Source of the DNA: AP-15 sp963700185 | Lineage (GTDB): Bacteria; Pseudomonadota; Alphaproteobacteria; ATCC43930; CGMCC-115725 | Length of the DNA stretch: 64,000 nt | Reading direction: 5' to 3' | NCBI GenBank assembly: GCA_963700185.1 | Contig: CAVOWP010000013.1 | Span: 1-64,000 of the forward strand | Shown: positions 8,975 to 17,947 of the stretch, piece by piece | Position numbering within the stretch: position 1 is the stretch's first letter | How the letters are laid out: each line of letters begins with the position of its first letter | Notes under the pieces: model-generated | What the model was told of the DNA's origin: nothing | What the model saw: only the letters and a program-made list of their open reading frames with translations | Database searches by the model: none | Program-made: the position numbers and the translations under genes

Positions 8975-9881
8975 GTGGGCCGCGTGCTTCCCGCAGAGGC
9001 GGTCCCGCTCGGGATCGCCTACATGGTCGGCTCGACCGTGATGTTCGCCGGCGGCAATGCGGTCGTGAAATGGCAACTTGCCAGCTATCCGCTGGGCGAG
9101 GTTGCGTTCGGGCGCACCCTGTTCGCGTTCCTGACCGCCGCGGCGATCGTATTGCCGCGCGCCGGGTGGGGCGTCTTGCGGACGCGACGCTACCGCGAGC
9201 ATCTGCAGCGCGGGCTATCGCAGTTCGGCTCGATGCTGTTGCTGGTTCCTCGCGGTCAGCGTGCTGTCGCTCGGCTCGGCGACGGCGATCGGCTTCGCGG
9301 CACCATTGTTCACGACCCTGCTGTCGATCGTGATCCTGAAGGAGAAGGTCGGCATCCACCGCTGGTCGGCGCTGATCGTCGGGTTTGTCGGTGTGCTGAT
9401 CATCACCCATCCCGGCGCCGGCACGCTGACTTACGGCGCGCTGTTCGCGCTCGGCAACGCGGTCTTAATCTCGACCGTGGCGATCGCGATCCGCCGCATG
9501 AGCATGACTGAATCGGCCGAGACGCTGACGCTCTACCAGATGAGCATTATGACCTTGTGTACCGCCGGCCTGCTGACGCTCGGGTTCCGAGCCCCACACT
9601 GGGGCGACGCGCTGATGGTCGCGCTTGCCGGGGTCGGCAACGGAATCGCCCAGTTCTGGTGGACGCGCTCGCTGTCATTGGCGCCACCCTCGGCGGTGGT
9701 GCCGTTCAACTACCTGTCGCTGGTATGGGCAACGATCCTCGGCTTCGCGGTGTGGGGGGACGTGCCGACCCCGGGCCTGCTGGTCGGTTCCGCGATCGTT
9801 GTCGCCTCGGGCCTTTACATCCTGTGGCGCGAGACCTTACGCCGCCGACGCCCGGCGGTCCCAGCGCCGCAGCGGGCGTAG
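8975..9881 (+). pseudogene. DMT/EamA family exporter, frameshifted
   Basis: A ten-helix drug/metabolite transporter of the EamA family split over two frames. The first frame runs from GTG 8975 through FAGGNAVVKWQLASYPLGEV to SQFGSMLLL. The second carries FLAVSVLSLGSATAIGFAAP and continues to 9881 with the second EamA repeat. One extra base at about 9243-9246 explains the break (CTG-G-TTC-CTC). Rejoined, the protein is about 300 residues, normal for the family. Located between phage and recombinase genes, it is probably ancestral chromosome or cargo. A sequencing error would restore an intact gene. Confidence 0.7.
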
Positions 9882-9974
9882 TCCCGCCTAGCGGGTTGAG
9901 AAGGGTTTTGCGGAAAGAGGCGAATAGGCAGCTGAGCGCCGATTTCAGACCTTTCCGCCCTCGTCCCGGAAACG

Positions 9975-10106
9975 GGGGCGCTCGAAGGCCAAATCCATGG
10001 TGGGGTCGTGCAGGGCATTGGCCAGGCCTTTACCGAGCATCTCGTCTATGACGAGCGATCGGGCCAGCTCCTGTCCGGCTCCTTGATGGACTACGGCTTG
10101 CCGCGT
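9975..10106 (+). pseudogene. Fragment of a xanthine dehydrogenase/CO dehydrogenase-type large subunit
   Basis: One frame reads GALEGQIHGGVVQGIGQAFT, EHLVYDERSGQLLSGSLMDY and GLPR, which is the conserved C-terminal MoCo-binding region of molybdopterin large subunits of the xanthine dehydrogenase superfamily. Sequence on both sides is not homologous and no start exists. The 44-codon scrap ends shortly before the T-arm repeat copy 2. It is not a copy of the intact large subunit at 24.1-26.4 kb, whose equivalent region differs (ETQLTGAAVMQLGFTLSEEM). Confidence 0.7.
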
Positions 10107-10198
10107 TTGCGCGTCGTGAGACATGCCGAGCTCCCAGGAGGCCCTCCGATTTCGGATCGTCCCCGAGCGCGAGGAAGTCAGGTTCGCACCCGACTCCT

Positions 10199-10379
10199 CG
10201 CTGGAGGGAGCCGGATTCGAACCATCAGTACCGCGTGGCACAACCAAGTTTACGGGAGGGCCTCACGTCGGCTCTGCTTGATGCCTCGATTGGAAAAGGC
10301 GGAGCGAACGAGAGCCGACGTCGCCAGGAGGCCGGGGGTCTTCCGCGGGACCGATGGTTCGAATCCATCTCCCTCCAGC
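10199..10379 (+). repeat. Dispersed inverted repeat with tRNA-like T-arm ends, copy 2
   Basis: 181 bp. The left end is CTGGAGGGAGCCGGATTCGA on the plus strand (T-arm on minus). The right end is ACCGATGGTTCGAATCCATC followed by TCCCTCCAGCA. The right T-arm at 10351-10367 is a perfect 5-bp stem (GATGG/CCATC) closing the 7-nt loop TTCGAAT, the canonical tRNA T-arm shape. It aligns with copy 1 (4930-5106, opposite orientation) across ends and centre. Confidence 0.7.
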
Positions 10380-10604
10380 AGACAGTCCGTGTCTCGCCCA
10401 GACCCGGCCGCTGCCGGTCGAAAAACGCGCGGTTCCGCGCGGGTGTGCGTCGCTGCGGTCGGCAGAGACACGCAGTACTGGTCGAAATTGCGCAAACCGG
10501 CGCTGTTATCTCTGTCGGGCGATATTCCAGTACCGCAGTGCCGCTGATGTCATCGGGCAACGGCCGGCCGCGGCCTAGCCAAAGCTGCGGCTCGGGTCAA
10601 TTTC

Positions 10605-12330
10605 TCAAGCAAAGCCGAGCAGGGTGCGTTGCTCGTGCCAGGCCAGCGGCAGACGTGAGTGGGCGAGCAGCTTGTCTGCGGTTAGGTCGGGTGGCTGCCG
10701 GCCGTCGAGGATGGCTTTCGTAATGTCGGGGGCAAGATAGTTGAGGCGGACCAGCCGTGTGAAATAGGACCGGCTCACGCCTTCTTGCTTGGCCAATGCC
10801 GCAAAGGGCACGCCGGGGCTGCCGATCAGTGTGGCATGGAAGCGATGCGCCCTGATCAGCAGCTTGATCAGCCGCGCGTTGGGTTTCGCTATGGCACACG
10901 GATCGGTGCTGTCGATCAGCATCCTGATCTCCCGCCCGGAGCGGCGAAACCGCATAGGCACGGACAGGGTCTGGGTTTCGTCGTCCGTCGCGCTCGGCGA
11001 GCAGCGTCGCGTCGCCATCGAGGAACACGCCAAGCCGTGTCGGGCGGGTGCGGATGTCGATTTGGTCGGCTCTGACGTCGATGCGCTCGATCAGGGCGGT
11101 AACCAACGCACGCTGGCGTGCTCCTGGCAACTCGGGCCAGATCTTGCCGATTTCCGCAGCTCGCGCTAGCAGCCGGCGTTGCGCTGAGGCATCGGAAAAC
11201 CGTGTCGCCTGATAGATGCTGGCCGGATCGAGAAGCCATTGGCGCATGCGGCTCGTGACGAGCTGCTCGATCTCCGCGGCTGGAATGCGCAGCCCGGCGG
11301 ACCTCTCGCTCTGATCCTTGGTGATCAGCGGGCGGGAGACATAGTAGCGGTAGCGCGTGCCTTTCTTGACGGCGTGGGTCGGCGTCATCGGGTTGCCGTC
11401 GGGATCGAACAATAGGCCGGCGAGCAGGCTCGGCTGACGAGTTCGTGTGCCGGAGCTGCGCTCGGCGGTATTGTCGGCGAGCTGAGAGTGAACGGCATCC
11501 CATAGCGGCTGATCGACGATCGGCGCGTGTTCGCCGGGATGGGATTGCCCCTTATGAACGATCTCGCCGAGATAGGTACGGTTCTGCAGCATCAGGTAGA
11601 GCGCGCCGCGCGAGAATGGCTTGCCGCCAATGAGGCGGCCGGAAGCGCTCGTCCACGATTTGCTCTTGATGCCGCGGGCGTCGAGCTCCTGCTTCAATAA
11701 CCGGACCGAGCCGAGTTCGGCATAGCGGCGGAAAATCGAGCGCACGATCTCCGCCTCGCTGTCGATGACGAGGAGTTTGCGGTCCTCTACCCGATACCCG
11801 AGCGGCGGCACGCCACCCATCCACATCCCCTTCCGTTTCGAGGCGGCGATCTTGTCGCGGATGCGCTCGCCGATGACCTCGCGCTCGAACTGCGCAAACG
11901 ACAAAAGCACATTGAGGGTCAGGCGCCCCATCGACGTCGTCGTATTGAATTGCTGCGTCACCGAAACGAAGGAGGCGCTCCTCTGATCGAGGATCTCGAC
12001 GATCTTGGCAAAATCGGCGAGCGAGCGGGTCAGCCGGTCGATCTTGTAGACGACGATGGTATCGACCCGACCCGCGGCGATGTCGGCGAGCAGCCGCTGC
12101 AGAGCGGGCCGATCCATCGTCGCGCCGGAGAACCCGCCGTCGTCATAAGCCGCGCGCAGGCACACCCAGCCCTCGTGCCGCTGGCTGTTGATGAAGGCCT
12201 CGCAGGCCTCGCGCTGCGCCTGCAGCGAATTGAATTCCTGCTCGAGCCCCTCCTCGGAGGATTTGCGGGTGTAGATCGCACACCGGATCCTGCCGGTGTG
12301 TCGTGTGGTGCTAGCGGCTGACCTCGTCAT
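10605..12330 (-). pseudogene. Large serine recombinase, frameshifted near the C-terminus
   Basis: N-terminal resolvase catalytic domain with the YTRKS motif (predicted nucleophile Ser24) and DRLTRSLADF, then the recombinase domain (GGVPPLGYRVEDRKLLVID) and a zinc-ribbon region. At about 10978-10985, after DGDATLLAERD, the frame shifts by one base. The conserved C-terminal tail (AKQEGVSRSYFTRLVRLNYL through LAWHEQRTLLGFA) lies in the neighbouring frame, ending at 10605. Uncorrected, the protein would have 110 nonsense residues instead. It is the last gene of a cassette: DUF3489, DUF2924 and recombinase overlap by a few bases on the same strand, an arrangement common in alphaproteobacterial integrative elements. 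Confidence 0.8.
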
Positions 12331-12890
12331 CAGTCGGCCTCGGCGGCGGCCGAAGCACCGGCTGGCTTAGTCAGGCCGAAGAACCGAGGGCCCGACCAAT
12401 GCGCCCCGGTGATCCGCTTGGCGATTACGCTCAGCGAGCGATAACGCTCCCCCTCATACTCAAACCCGTTGTCGCGAACGAAGACGGCGTGGGTGTGTCC
12501 ACGCCACTGACGAACCAATGTCGTGCCGGTCTTCAGCACGACGGCGGGATCGAAGGACGCGCCGCGCTTTTCGCGCTCTCCGGTCAAAGTCTGCAGGCGG
12601 CGCCGCAAGGCCCGGCCGGTTCCGCCATAGCTCTGCTCTTGTAGCTGGTGAGCGAGGGCTCGGATCAGCAGATCGCGACTAATCCCAAAAGGCGGTTCGG
12701 TGCGATGCAACTTGCGCCAGGCAAGCCGCAGCTCCTGTGTCGATCGATCGAATAAGCCGGCGATTTCGGCTTCGACATCGCTCAGGCCCGGCTTTCGTGC
12801 TCGGTCGTTGCGGTTGCCGCCCCGACCGGGAACGGGCGACGGCCCGCCAGAATGCTGGCGAGCCGACGCATCGTCGACTGCAGGTTTCAT
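12330..12890 (-). CDS. DUF2924 domain protein of the recombinase cassette
   Basis: 186 residues. After a disordered, charged N-terminus (residues 1-35) comes the DUF2924 domain. It has RKLHRTEPPFGISRDLLIRA, LAHQLQEQSYGG, a TGTTLVRQWRGHTHAV strand region and GFEYEGERYRSLSVIAKRIT near the end. DUF2924 proteins are found next to serine recombinases and probably help them bind DNA; this is inferred from context and not demonstrated. It overlaps DUF3489 by 4 bp and touches the recombinase start, implying one transcript. Confidence 0.85.
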   Translation of the reverse strand: MKPAVDDASARQHSGGPSPVPGRGGNRNDRARKPGLSDVEAEIAGLFDRSTQELRLAWRKLHRTEPPFGISRDLLIRALAHQLQEQSYGGTGRALRRRLQTLTGEREKRGASFDPAVVLKTGTTLVRQWRGHTHAVFVRDNGFEYEGERYRSLSVIAKRITGAHWSGPRFFGLTKPAGASAAAEAD

Positions 12891-13357
12891 GCGCTCGCCG
12901 GCTCGGTGATGCGGTAGACCCGGCCGCGCTCCTCTTGCGCCGAGGCGAGCGTGAGCCCGAGCTTCTTCTTCAGGGTTCCGGAGAAGAGACCGCGCACAGT
13001 GTGCCGCTGCCAGCCCATAGCGCTCGCGACCTCGTCGACGGTGGCGCCCTCGGGCCGGCGCAGCATCGCGATGACCTCATCCTGCTTTGACGGCCGCTTC
13101 GCGTCGGGTTCCGGTTCTGGGTCGGGCAGCGCCTCGATTGCCGACCACAGCTGATCGATCAGCGCCGCGCGATCCCCGACCTTTTTCCGCTTTTCGACAC
13201 CGGGCAGTGCATTCCACAACGCCAGCAGCCGTTTGCCGCTGAGCGGGGCGGCCTGCAGTTCCTCCTTCGAAGTGACGGCGATCTCGCCCTCAGTCACTGT
13301 GGCCAATGGCTCGCGGCACAGCGTAATTCCGTCATTGCCAATCACGTAGATGCGCAT
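12887..13357 (-). CDS. DUF3489 domain protein of the recombinase cassette
   Basis: 156 residues from the ATG at 13357 with gggtgggttctcctg-type purine context upstream. The middle has KRLLALWNALPGVEKRKKVG, a motif also found in the scrap at 39822. The C-terminal part is a winged-helix-like DUF3489 domain (SKQDEVIAMLRRPEGATVDE, VASAMGWQRHTVRGLFSGTL), a DNA-binding fold. It heads the three-gene cassette and probably acts as an accessory or regulatory DNA-binding protein for the recombinase. Confidence 0.85.
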   Translation of the reverse strand: MRIYVIGNDGITLCREPLATVTEGEIAVTSKEELQAAPLSGKRLLALWNALPGVEKRKKVGDRAALIDQLWSAIEALPDPEPEPDAKRPSKQDEVIAMLRRPEGATVDEVASAMGWQRHTVRGLFSGTLKKKLGLTLASAQEERGRVYRITEPASA

Positions 13358-13690
13358 GGGTGGGTTCTCCTGACTTATCCCGCGGCCCGTTGCCGCTGGT
13401 GACCCACTCACGCTCTCTTTGCCGACCAAAGCCACTCCATTCCGGATAATCTTGTGGCGTTGTTGGGCGCAGTTCGAGCATGGAATTGCTCGGCTGAACA
13501 CTGCGGCTCGTACTGGCGATGACAGGCCACAGTCCTAACGAACTGATAACCCAAGCGTCCGCTATCGAGTCGAATGCTGACCGAGGCTGAGCGGTAAGGC
13601 GGGTCTCAGTTTGGTAGAGTCGGAGTGTGACGCGGTGGCTTTAGGTCGACCCTATCTGTTGCCGCCCCTTTCGTCTGGCGGTGCCTCACT
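13358..13690. other. Region between the DUF3489 gene and the group II intron
   Basis: Presumably holds the promoter of the DUF3489 cassette. It includes GAACTGATAACCCAAGCGTC near 13540-13560, similar in feel to tgataaccgagcgtcc at 39746-39761 near the DUF3489 scrap. No gene is seen. Confidence 0.35.
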
Positions 13691-13728
13691 AGGTCGCCCG
13701 TTGCTCCCGTTTCCACACCCCGCTCATC

Positions 13729-13761
13729 GAACCGGACATGCAGATTTGCCGCATCCGGCTC
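13729..13761 (-). ncRNA. Group II intron domain V
   Basis: The minus strand reads GAGCCGGATGCGGCAAATCT then GCATGTCCGGTTC, a 33-nt hairpin. It has the catalytic-triad-like base, paired GAGCCGGATGC with GCATGTCCGGTTC, and a GCAAAT-type loop, the diagnostic domain V shape. It lies 20 bp downstream of the reverse transcriptase ORF, as expected. Confidence 0.85.
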
Positions 13762-13781
13762 TCGGACAAGACGTCACGCCT

Positions 13782-15105
13782 TCACCCACGACGGGCCGCG
13801 ACCAAGCTGTGCCAGGCGTACGAGCCCGAAATGCCCGTAGAGGTGCGAGAGTGGATAGCTCCGCCCTTGCGTCGCCTGACCTTGTGCTTGCATCGCAGCC
13901 ACCGGCGCAACCGCACAGCCGTGTAGTTGTCGAGTGCGCGATAGGCTTTCCGGGTGGTACCAACATTGAAGTAATTGGCCCATCCGCGAAGCGCTCGGTT
14001 CAACTGATCCACCAGCTTTGTGGTCTCCTGCCAAGTACCCGTTCGGTCGGTCAGCGCGTGGACTTCTTCTACCATGCGCTTGATGCTCTTCTTTGATGGC
14101 CGGTAGCCCAGCCGGGCCTTGCCCGTCACCGGAGAGTACATCCGCCCGAACGTATAGCCCAAGAAGTCGAACTCCCCGTCCGGAACCCTGCAGATCCGTG
14201 TCTTCTCTTCGTTCACTGTCAGCTTTAGCTTGCCCATGATCTCGCGCAGGTGGTGCAGCGCCTTCTCCGCGTTGCCCCTTCGGCACAGGATCACAAGATC
14301 GTCCGCATAAGTGACGAGGCGAGTGCCGAGGCTTTGCTCAAGACCGAGCTTCTTCCACCCCAGCACGAACCGGCGCATGTAAAGATTCGCCAGTAGCGGT
14401 GAGAGCGGTGAACCCTGCGGGATGCCTCGCCGGCTATCCCGGGCCTCGGTCGTGCGTGTCGTCCGGCCCCGTTGGTCGGTTTCTTCCACGGGGCATTCCA
14501 GCCACATCTTGATCAGATGCAGCACGCGCCGGTCAACGATCCGACGCGCCACCGACTTTAGCAGGTCGGCATGCGAAATGCTCCCGAAGTAGTCCGCGAG
14601 ATCCGCGTCGACGACGTCCGGGTGACCCCGGAACAGCACCTCCTCCACCTCGACGACTGCTTGCTGGGCGTTTCGCCCGAGCGCGGTAGGCGTAGATTTC
14701 CGGCGGAAGGTCGGCTTCGAAGATCGGCTCCAGCACCAGCATCGCTGCTGTCATGCAGACCCGATCCCGCACGGTCGAGATGCCCAGCGGCCTGAGTTTG
14801 CCGTTGGCCTTCGGTATAAACACTCGTCTGATTGGCTCCGGCCGGTAGGTCTCCTGCCTGAGCGCAAGCGCCAGTTCAGCCAGCCACCGCTCGACCCCAT
14901 ATGCCTCGATGTCCGCGAAATCCTGGCCGTCGATGCCCGGCGCGCCCTTGTTGGAGCGGCACTGGGCATAGGCATGCGCCAGAATGTCGTCGCGGCTGAT
15001 CTTGTCGTACAGAGCGTAGAAGCGATAGCCGGCCTCGGCCTTAGCTTTCGCGTGTAACGCCGTCTGCAGTTTCTGAACACGTTTCGGAGTTGCTAGGTCG
15101 CCCAA
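13782..15105 (-). pseudogene. ltrA: Group II intron reverse transcriptase/maturase, frameshifted
   Basis: The N-terminal frame (TTG start at 15105) encodes fingers/palm sequence such as HAYAQCRSNKGAPGIDGQDF and ANGKLRPLGISTVRDRV. The second frame carries the remaining palm with RGIPQGSPLSPLLANLYMRR and the catalytic TYADDLVILC, then the maturase X domain and a short GIINT-type C-terminus (WLRCKHKVRRRKGG). A run of three C at 14675-14677 has one base too many: removing it joins EIYAYRA to RRNAQQAVVEVEEVLFRGH. Rejoined length is about 440 residues, normal for bacterial introns. Without a functional protein, mobility would need help in trans. Confidence 0.85.
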
Positions 15106-15768
15106 TCTCCAGGTCCCTCACCGCGTCTTGCGTCGGTCTTGAACTGAGGCCCCTTCCCTCCCCCGGCATTACCCGGTTTCATCGGTACTACGAGCCTCTC
15201 CGCCACCCCAGCGCGCCCGGCCTGTCCCTCGCGGGCGTCCGGTTGATCATCCCTGATCACGCATTGGGGCTTCCCGTGTTGCGTGCGCTTTCCTTGTGTA
15301 CATGCTGCCGCCACTACCCCGGTGCAGCGGCTGGGCGTACTCCTCGCTCATCTCACCCAGCCGTGTCAGCCTTCCCCGGAAGGGGCGCCGGGTCGGCCTG
15401 CACATCGACATTTTCGAGGCTTGCTCGGCGTTCACTCGCGTTGCGGCCTGCACACTCGCGCTGTCACCAATTCGTGACACGCTAATCGAAGGCTTCAGCC
15501 ATTTCGTTACCTCCATGACTGCTCCGATTGCTTCCGGCTGGAGCGAATCGCCGGGTGGGGCTTGCACCCACTGGAAAGCGCCGCCTTGTCACGGCGCACA
15601 CCCAAAGCTGCCGTTTGGGGTCCTAAGTTCACTGCGTTCTTTCTGCCATGCCACGCGGTTCGCCGACCAGAATTGACGATTGAAAGATCAGTTCCTGTTG
15701 GCTGAGGCGTTTTTTATGCTCGGCTCCTACGTTGTCGTTGAGGCAGCCAGATTCCGGCCGAGGCGGCT

Positions 15769-17542
15769 CTACACGCTGAGAAAGATGTTGCTGCCGGAGC
15801 CACCGTCTGACCCCCAGTGCACCGCTGCCGTCCCCACCGAGCTGGCCAGCGCGAAGTGGTCGATCATGGTCGCGCCGTTGAATAGCTCGATCGTGTTGCC
15901 GTTCGCGACCATGGCTGAGGTGATGCTGCTCGGCTGCACGTCGGCGAGGTCGAGGACATTAGTCGGGGTGCCGTTTGTGCTCACGTTCATGTTGGCGATG
16001 GTGCCGTTTGTCTCGAAGGATTGCCGTGCAGTCGCTGTGTCGAGGCGGAGCGTCCCGCTGGTGCTGGAGAGGAAGTCGAAGTGGACGGGGTAGCTGCCAA
16101 AGGGAGGCGGCTCGCTGGCGTTGAGCTGGACGGCGCCGAGTAACGAGAAGGTCGCCCCCGCAGCAATTTCGGGCGTGACGCCGCTGTAGACGTCGCCGTT
16201 GAGCGTCAACGTGCCACCGACTGCCTCGATGCTGGCGCCCCTTTCGTAGCCCAGCCCATATTCCGTGCCGTTGATCGTGCCGAAGCCGGTAAAGGTCGTG
16301 AGGTCGCCGCTTGAGAAACCCTGCGCGTCGGTGAGGGTGCCTCCGTCCAGTTTGAAAGTGCCCGCGGTGCCGCCCCCCTCACTAGTAAAGGTCAGGCTGC
16401 CCGAGGGGCCGATCTCGAGTACTTGGTTAACGGCGACCATATTGTTCGGCGGTGCCATAGTGGCGGTGCCGTCGATCTTCAGGTCGCCATATGAAGCGAT
16501 CTCGAAGGTCAGTCCGCTGGCGACGGTACCGGTGAGGTCGAGCGTACCGCCTTCGGCATAGACAGTGCCGGTGCCGCTGATGGGGCCGCCGATCGTGCCG
16601 GCGCCGCTGATCGTGCCGGAATCGGTGATGCCGCCCTGAGTGCTGAAGCTGCCGCCGTACATCGAGAGGGTACTGCCGGCGGCGATCGAGGCGGTGCCCG
16701 AGACCGCAAAGACCGCGCCATTGACCGTGAGGGTCTGCGCGGCGCTGCCCGATCCCACCTGCAGCGAGCCGGCGTCAACGGTGGAGCCGCCATAGAACAC
16801 GTCGGTGCCGCCGGTGAAGCTAGCCTCGCCAGTGACCGCAAGGGTGCCGCCCGACATGCCGAGGCTGCCGCCTGTTTGCGACAGCGAACCAGCCTCCAAT
16901 GTCGCCGCCGTGTTGTAAAGTCCGACGGACCCGCTGCCCGAAAGGGTCAGCGCGCCTGAGGCGTCAATGGTGCCGCCCGACATGCCGAGGCTGCCGCCCG
17001 AGACGGCGAGCGAACCGGCGTCAAAGGTGCCGGCGTAGAACCCGGCCGTGCCGGCAGTCTCGCTGACCTGGTTGGTCACGCGTGACATCGCCGCCGGAGA
17101 TACCAAAGCTGCCGCCCGCAAACGCGAGCGAGCCGGCCTCGAAGGCGCCGCCGTAGACGCCGAACCCGCCGCCCGAGAGGGTCGCCTGCCCGGAAACGTC
17201 GAGGGTGCCGTTCGACATGCCGAGGAAGCCGCCGCTCTCGACGAAGGTGCCGGTGTCGAGCGTCGCGTTACCGGCGATAGCGATGTCGCCGGCCGAGAGC
17301 GTCGTGGCGCCGCTGACCGAGAGCGTCAGACCGCCGTAGTAGAGCGCGAGGGTGGCATTGGCCGCCGAGACCGTAAGTGCGGCATAGGCTCCCTCGTTTG
17401 CATCAAGGTGCACGGTGTAGGGGCCGTTGAGCGCCTGGCTCAGCTGCACCGTGTCGCCTGCGGCGGGGACCGTGCCGCCGCTCCAGCCAGTCGGGTCCGA
17501 CCAATTGCCGCCGAACACCCCAGTCCATGTGTCTGTTGCCAT
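15769..17542 (-). pseudogene. Secreted beta-repeat (autotransporter-like) protein, frameshifted
   Basis: The first frame starts MATDTWTGVFGGNWSDPTGW and enters glycine/serine-rich repeats. The second continues them to the C-terminus at 15769. The repeats alternate phrases such as GGSLGMSGGTL, ATLEAGSL and GGTLDLTGT, typical of a right-handed beta-helix adhesin-type passenger. No N-terminal signal peptide and no C-terminal autotransporter barrel is seen; the end is HWGSDGGSGSNIFLSV, acidic then hydrophobic, as in type I secretion substrates. The break is at about 17088-17096; rejoined length is about 590. It diverges from a type I exporter gene, so it is the likely substrate (inference). Confidence 0.7.
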
Positions 17543-17611
17543 CTCGTCGACCTCAGCTTTCGTTCGCGACGACCCACACTTGCGGTTCGTACGCCCCTCG
17601 GGTGTCGCGAA

Positions 17612-17764
17612 TTAAATCGCATTTAAGCCGTATCGTCGATAAAAATGATCGTTAAGATTGCGCGGGATATAATCGGCTGCGCACGCGCGATACAACCCCT
17701 TCGCCGCATGGTAGGCCGCACAGTGGAGCGCGGTGCGCCCGAAGCCACCCTCTACAGCTGCTCC
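17612..17764 (-). pseudogene. Possible 3' remnant of an unidentified gene
   Basis: The minus strand reads EGGFGRTALHCAAYHAAKGL, YRACAADYIPRNLNDHFYRR and YGLNAI before a stop at 17612-17614. The GRTALHCAAYHAAKG phrase is ankyrin-like. There is no start codon and a stop lies just upstream, so at most it is a gene end. Confidence 0.25.
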
Positions 17765-17777
17765 TTAACGATAAGGT

Positions 17778-17808
17778 ATTCATAGTTCATGTTTCTTTTA
17801 CTATGAAT
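17778..17808. promoter_or_regulatory. Operator-like inverted repeat
   Basis: ATTCATAGT at 17778-17786 and ACTATGAAT at 17800-17808 form a perfect 9-bp inverted repeat with a 13-bp spacer. Centre-to-centre spacing is about two helical turns, fitting a dimeric regulator site between the two divergent genes. No regulator gene is adjacent. Confidence 0.45.
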
Positions 17809-17947
17809 TTGAGAGACATTTCTATTGTTATCGTGTTTAAGTTGAGTAGATGGGCTTTTCGCGTACCTTCTGCTGCTCTGACCAAATTTTGGCCAGGAAT
17901 ACAATTCTAAATTTTACCCGGCAGAGTATTAAACCGAGGTACTCCGC

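Larger units (their letters stand above)
13695..15599 (-). mobile_element. Group II intron
   Basis: A retroelement on the minus strand. The 5' end is most likely the GTGCG/GTGTG at 15595-15601 (reads gtgcgccgtgacaaggcgg). A long non-coding 5' RNA part (15106-15599) corresponds to domains I-IV, followed by the reverse transcriptase ORF in domain IV. Domain V lies at 13729-13761. The exact 3' end after domain VI is not certain and is placed near 13695. Group II introns are self-splicing ribozymes that retrotranspose using their encoded protein. Confidence 0.8.
17543..17947. promoter_or_regulatory. Divergent intergenic region of the type I secretion locus
   Basis: A 405-bp spacer between the beta-repeat gene (minus) and the exporter operon (plus). 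The part from 17760 to 17900 is clearly AT-rich compared with the rest of the window and is the likely promoter zone. It contains a 9-bp perfect palindrome (listed separately). No Shine-Dalgarno of good quality precedes the exporter GTG. Confidence 0.5.

Noticed and set aside
10225..10560. Short ORFs with peptides like MDSNHRSRGRPPASW
   Set aside because: They are translations of the T-arm repeat and occur on both strands of it; not genes.
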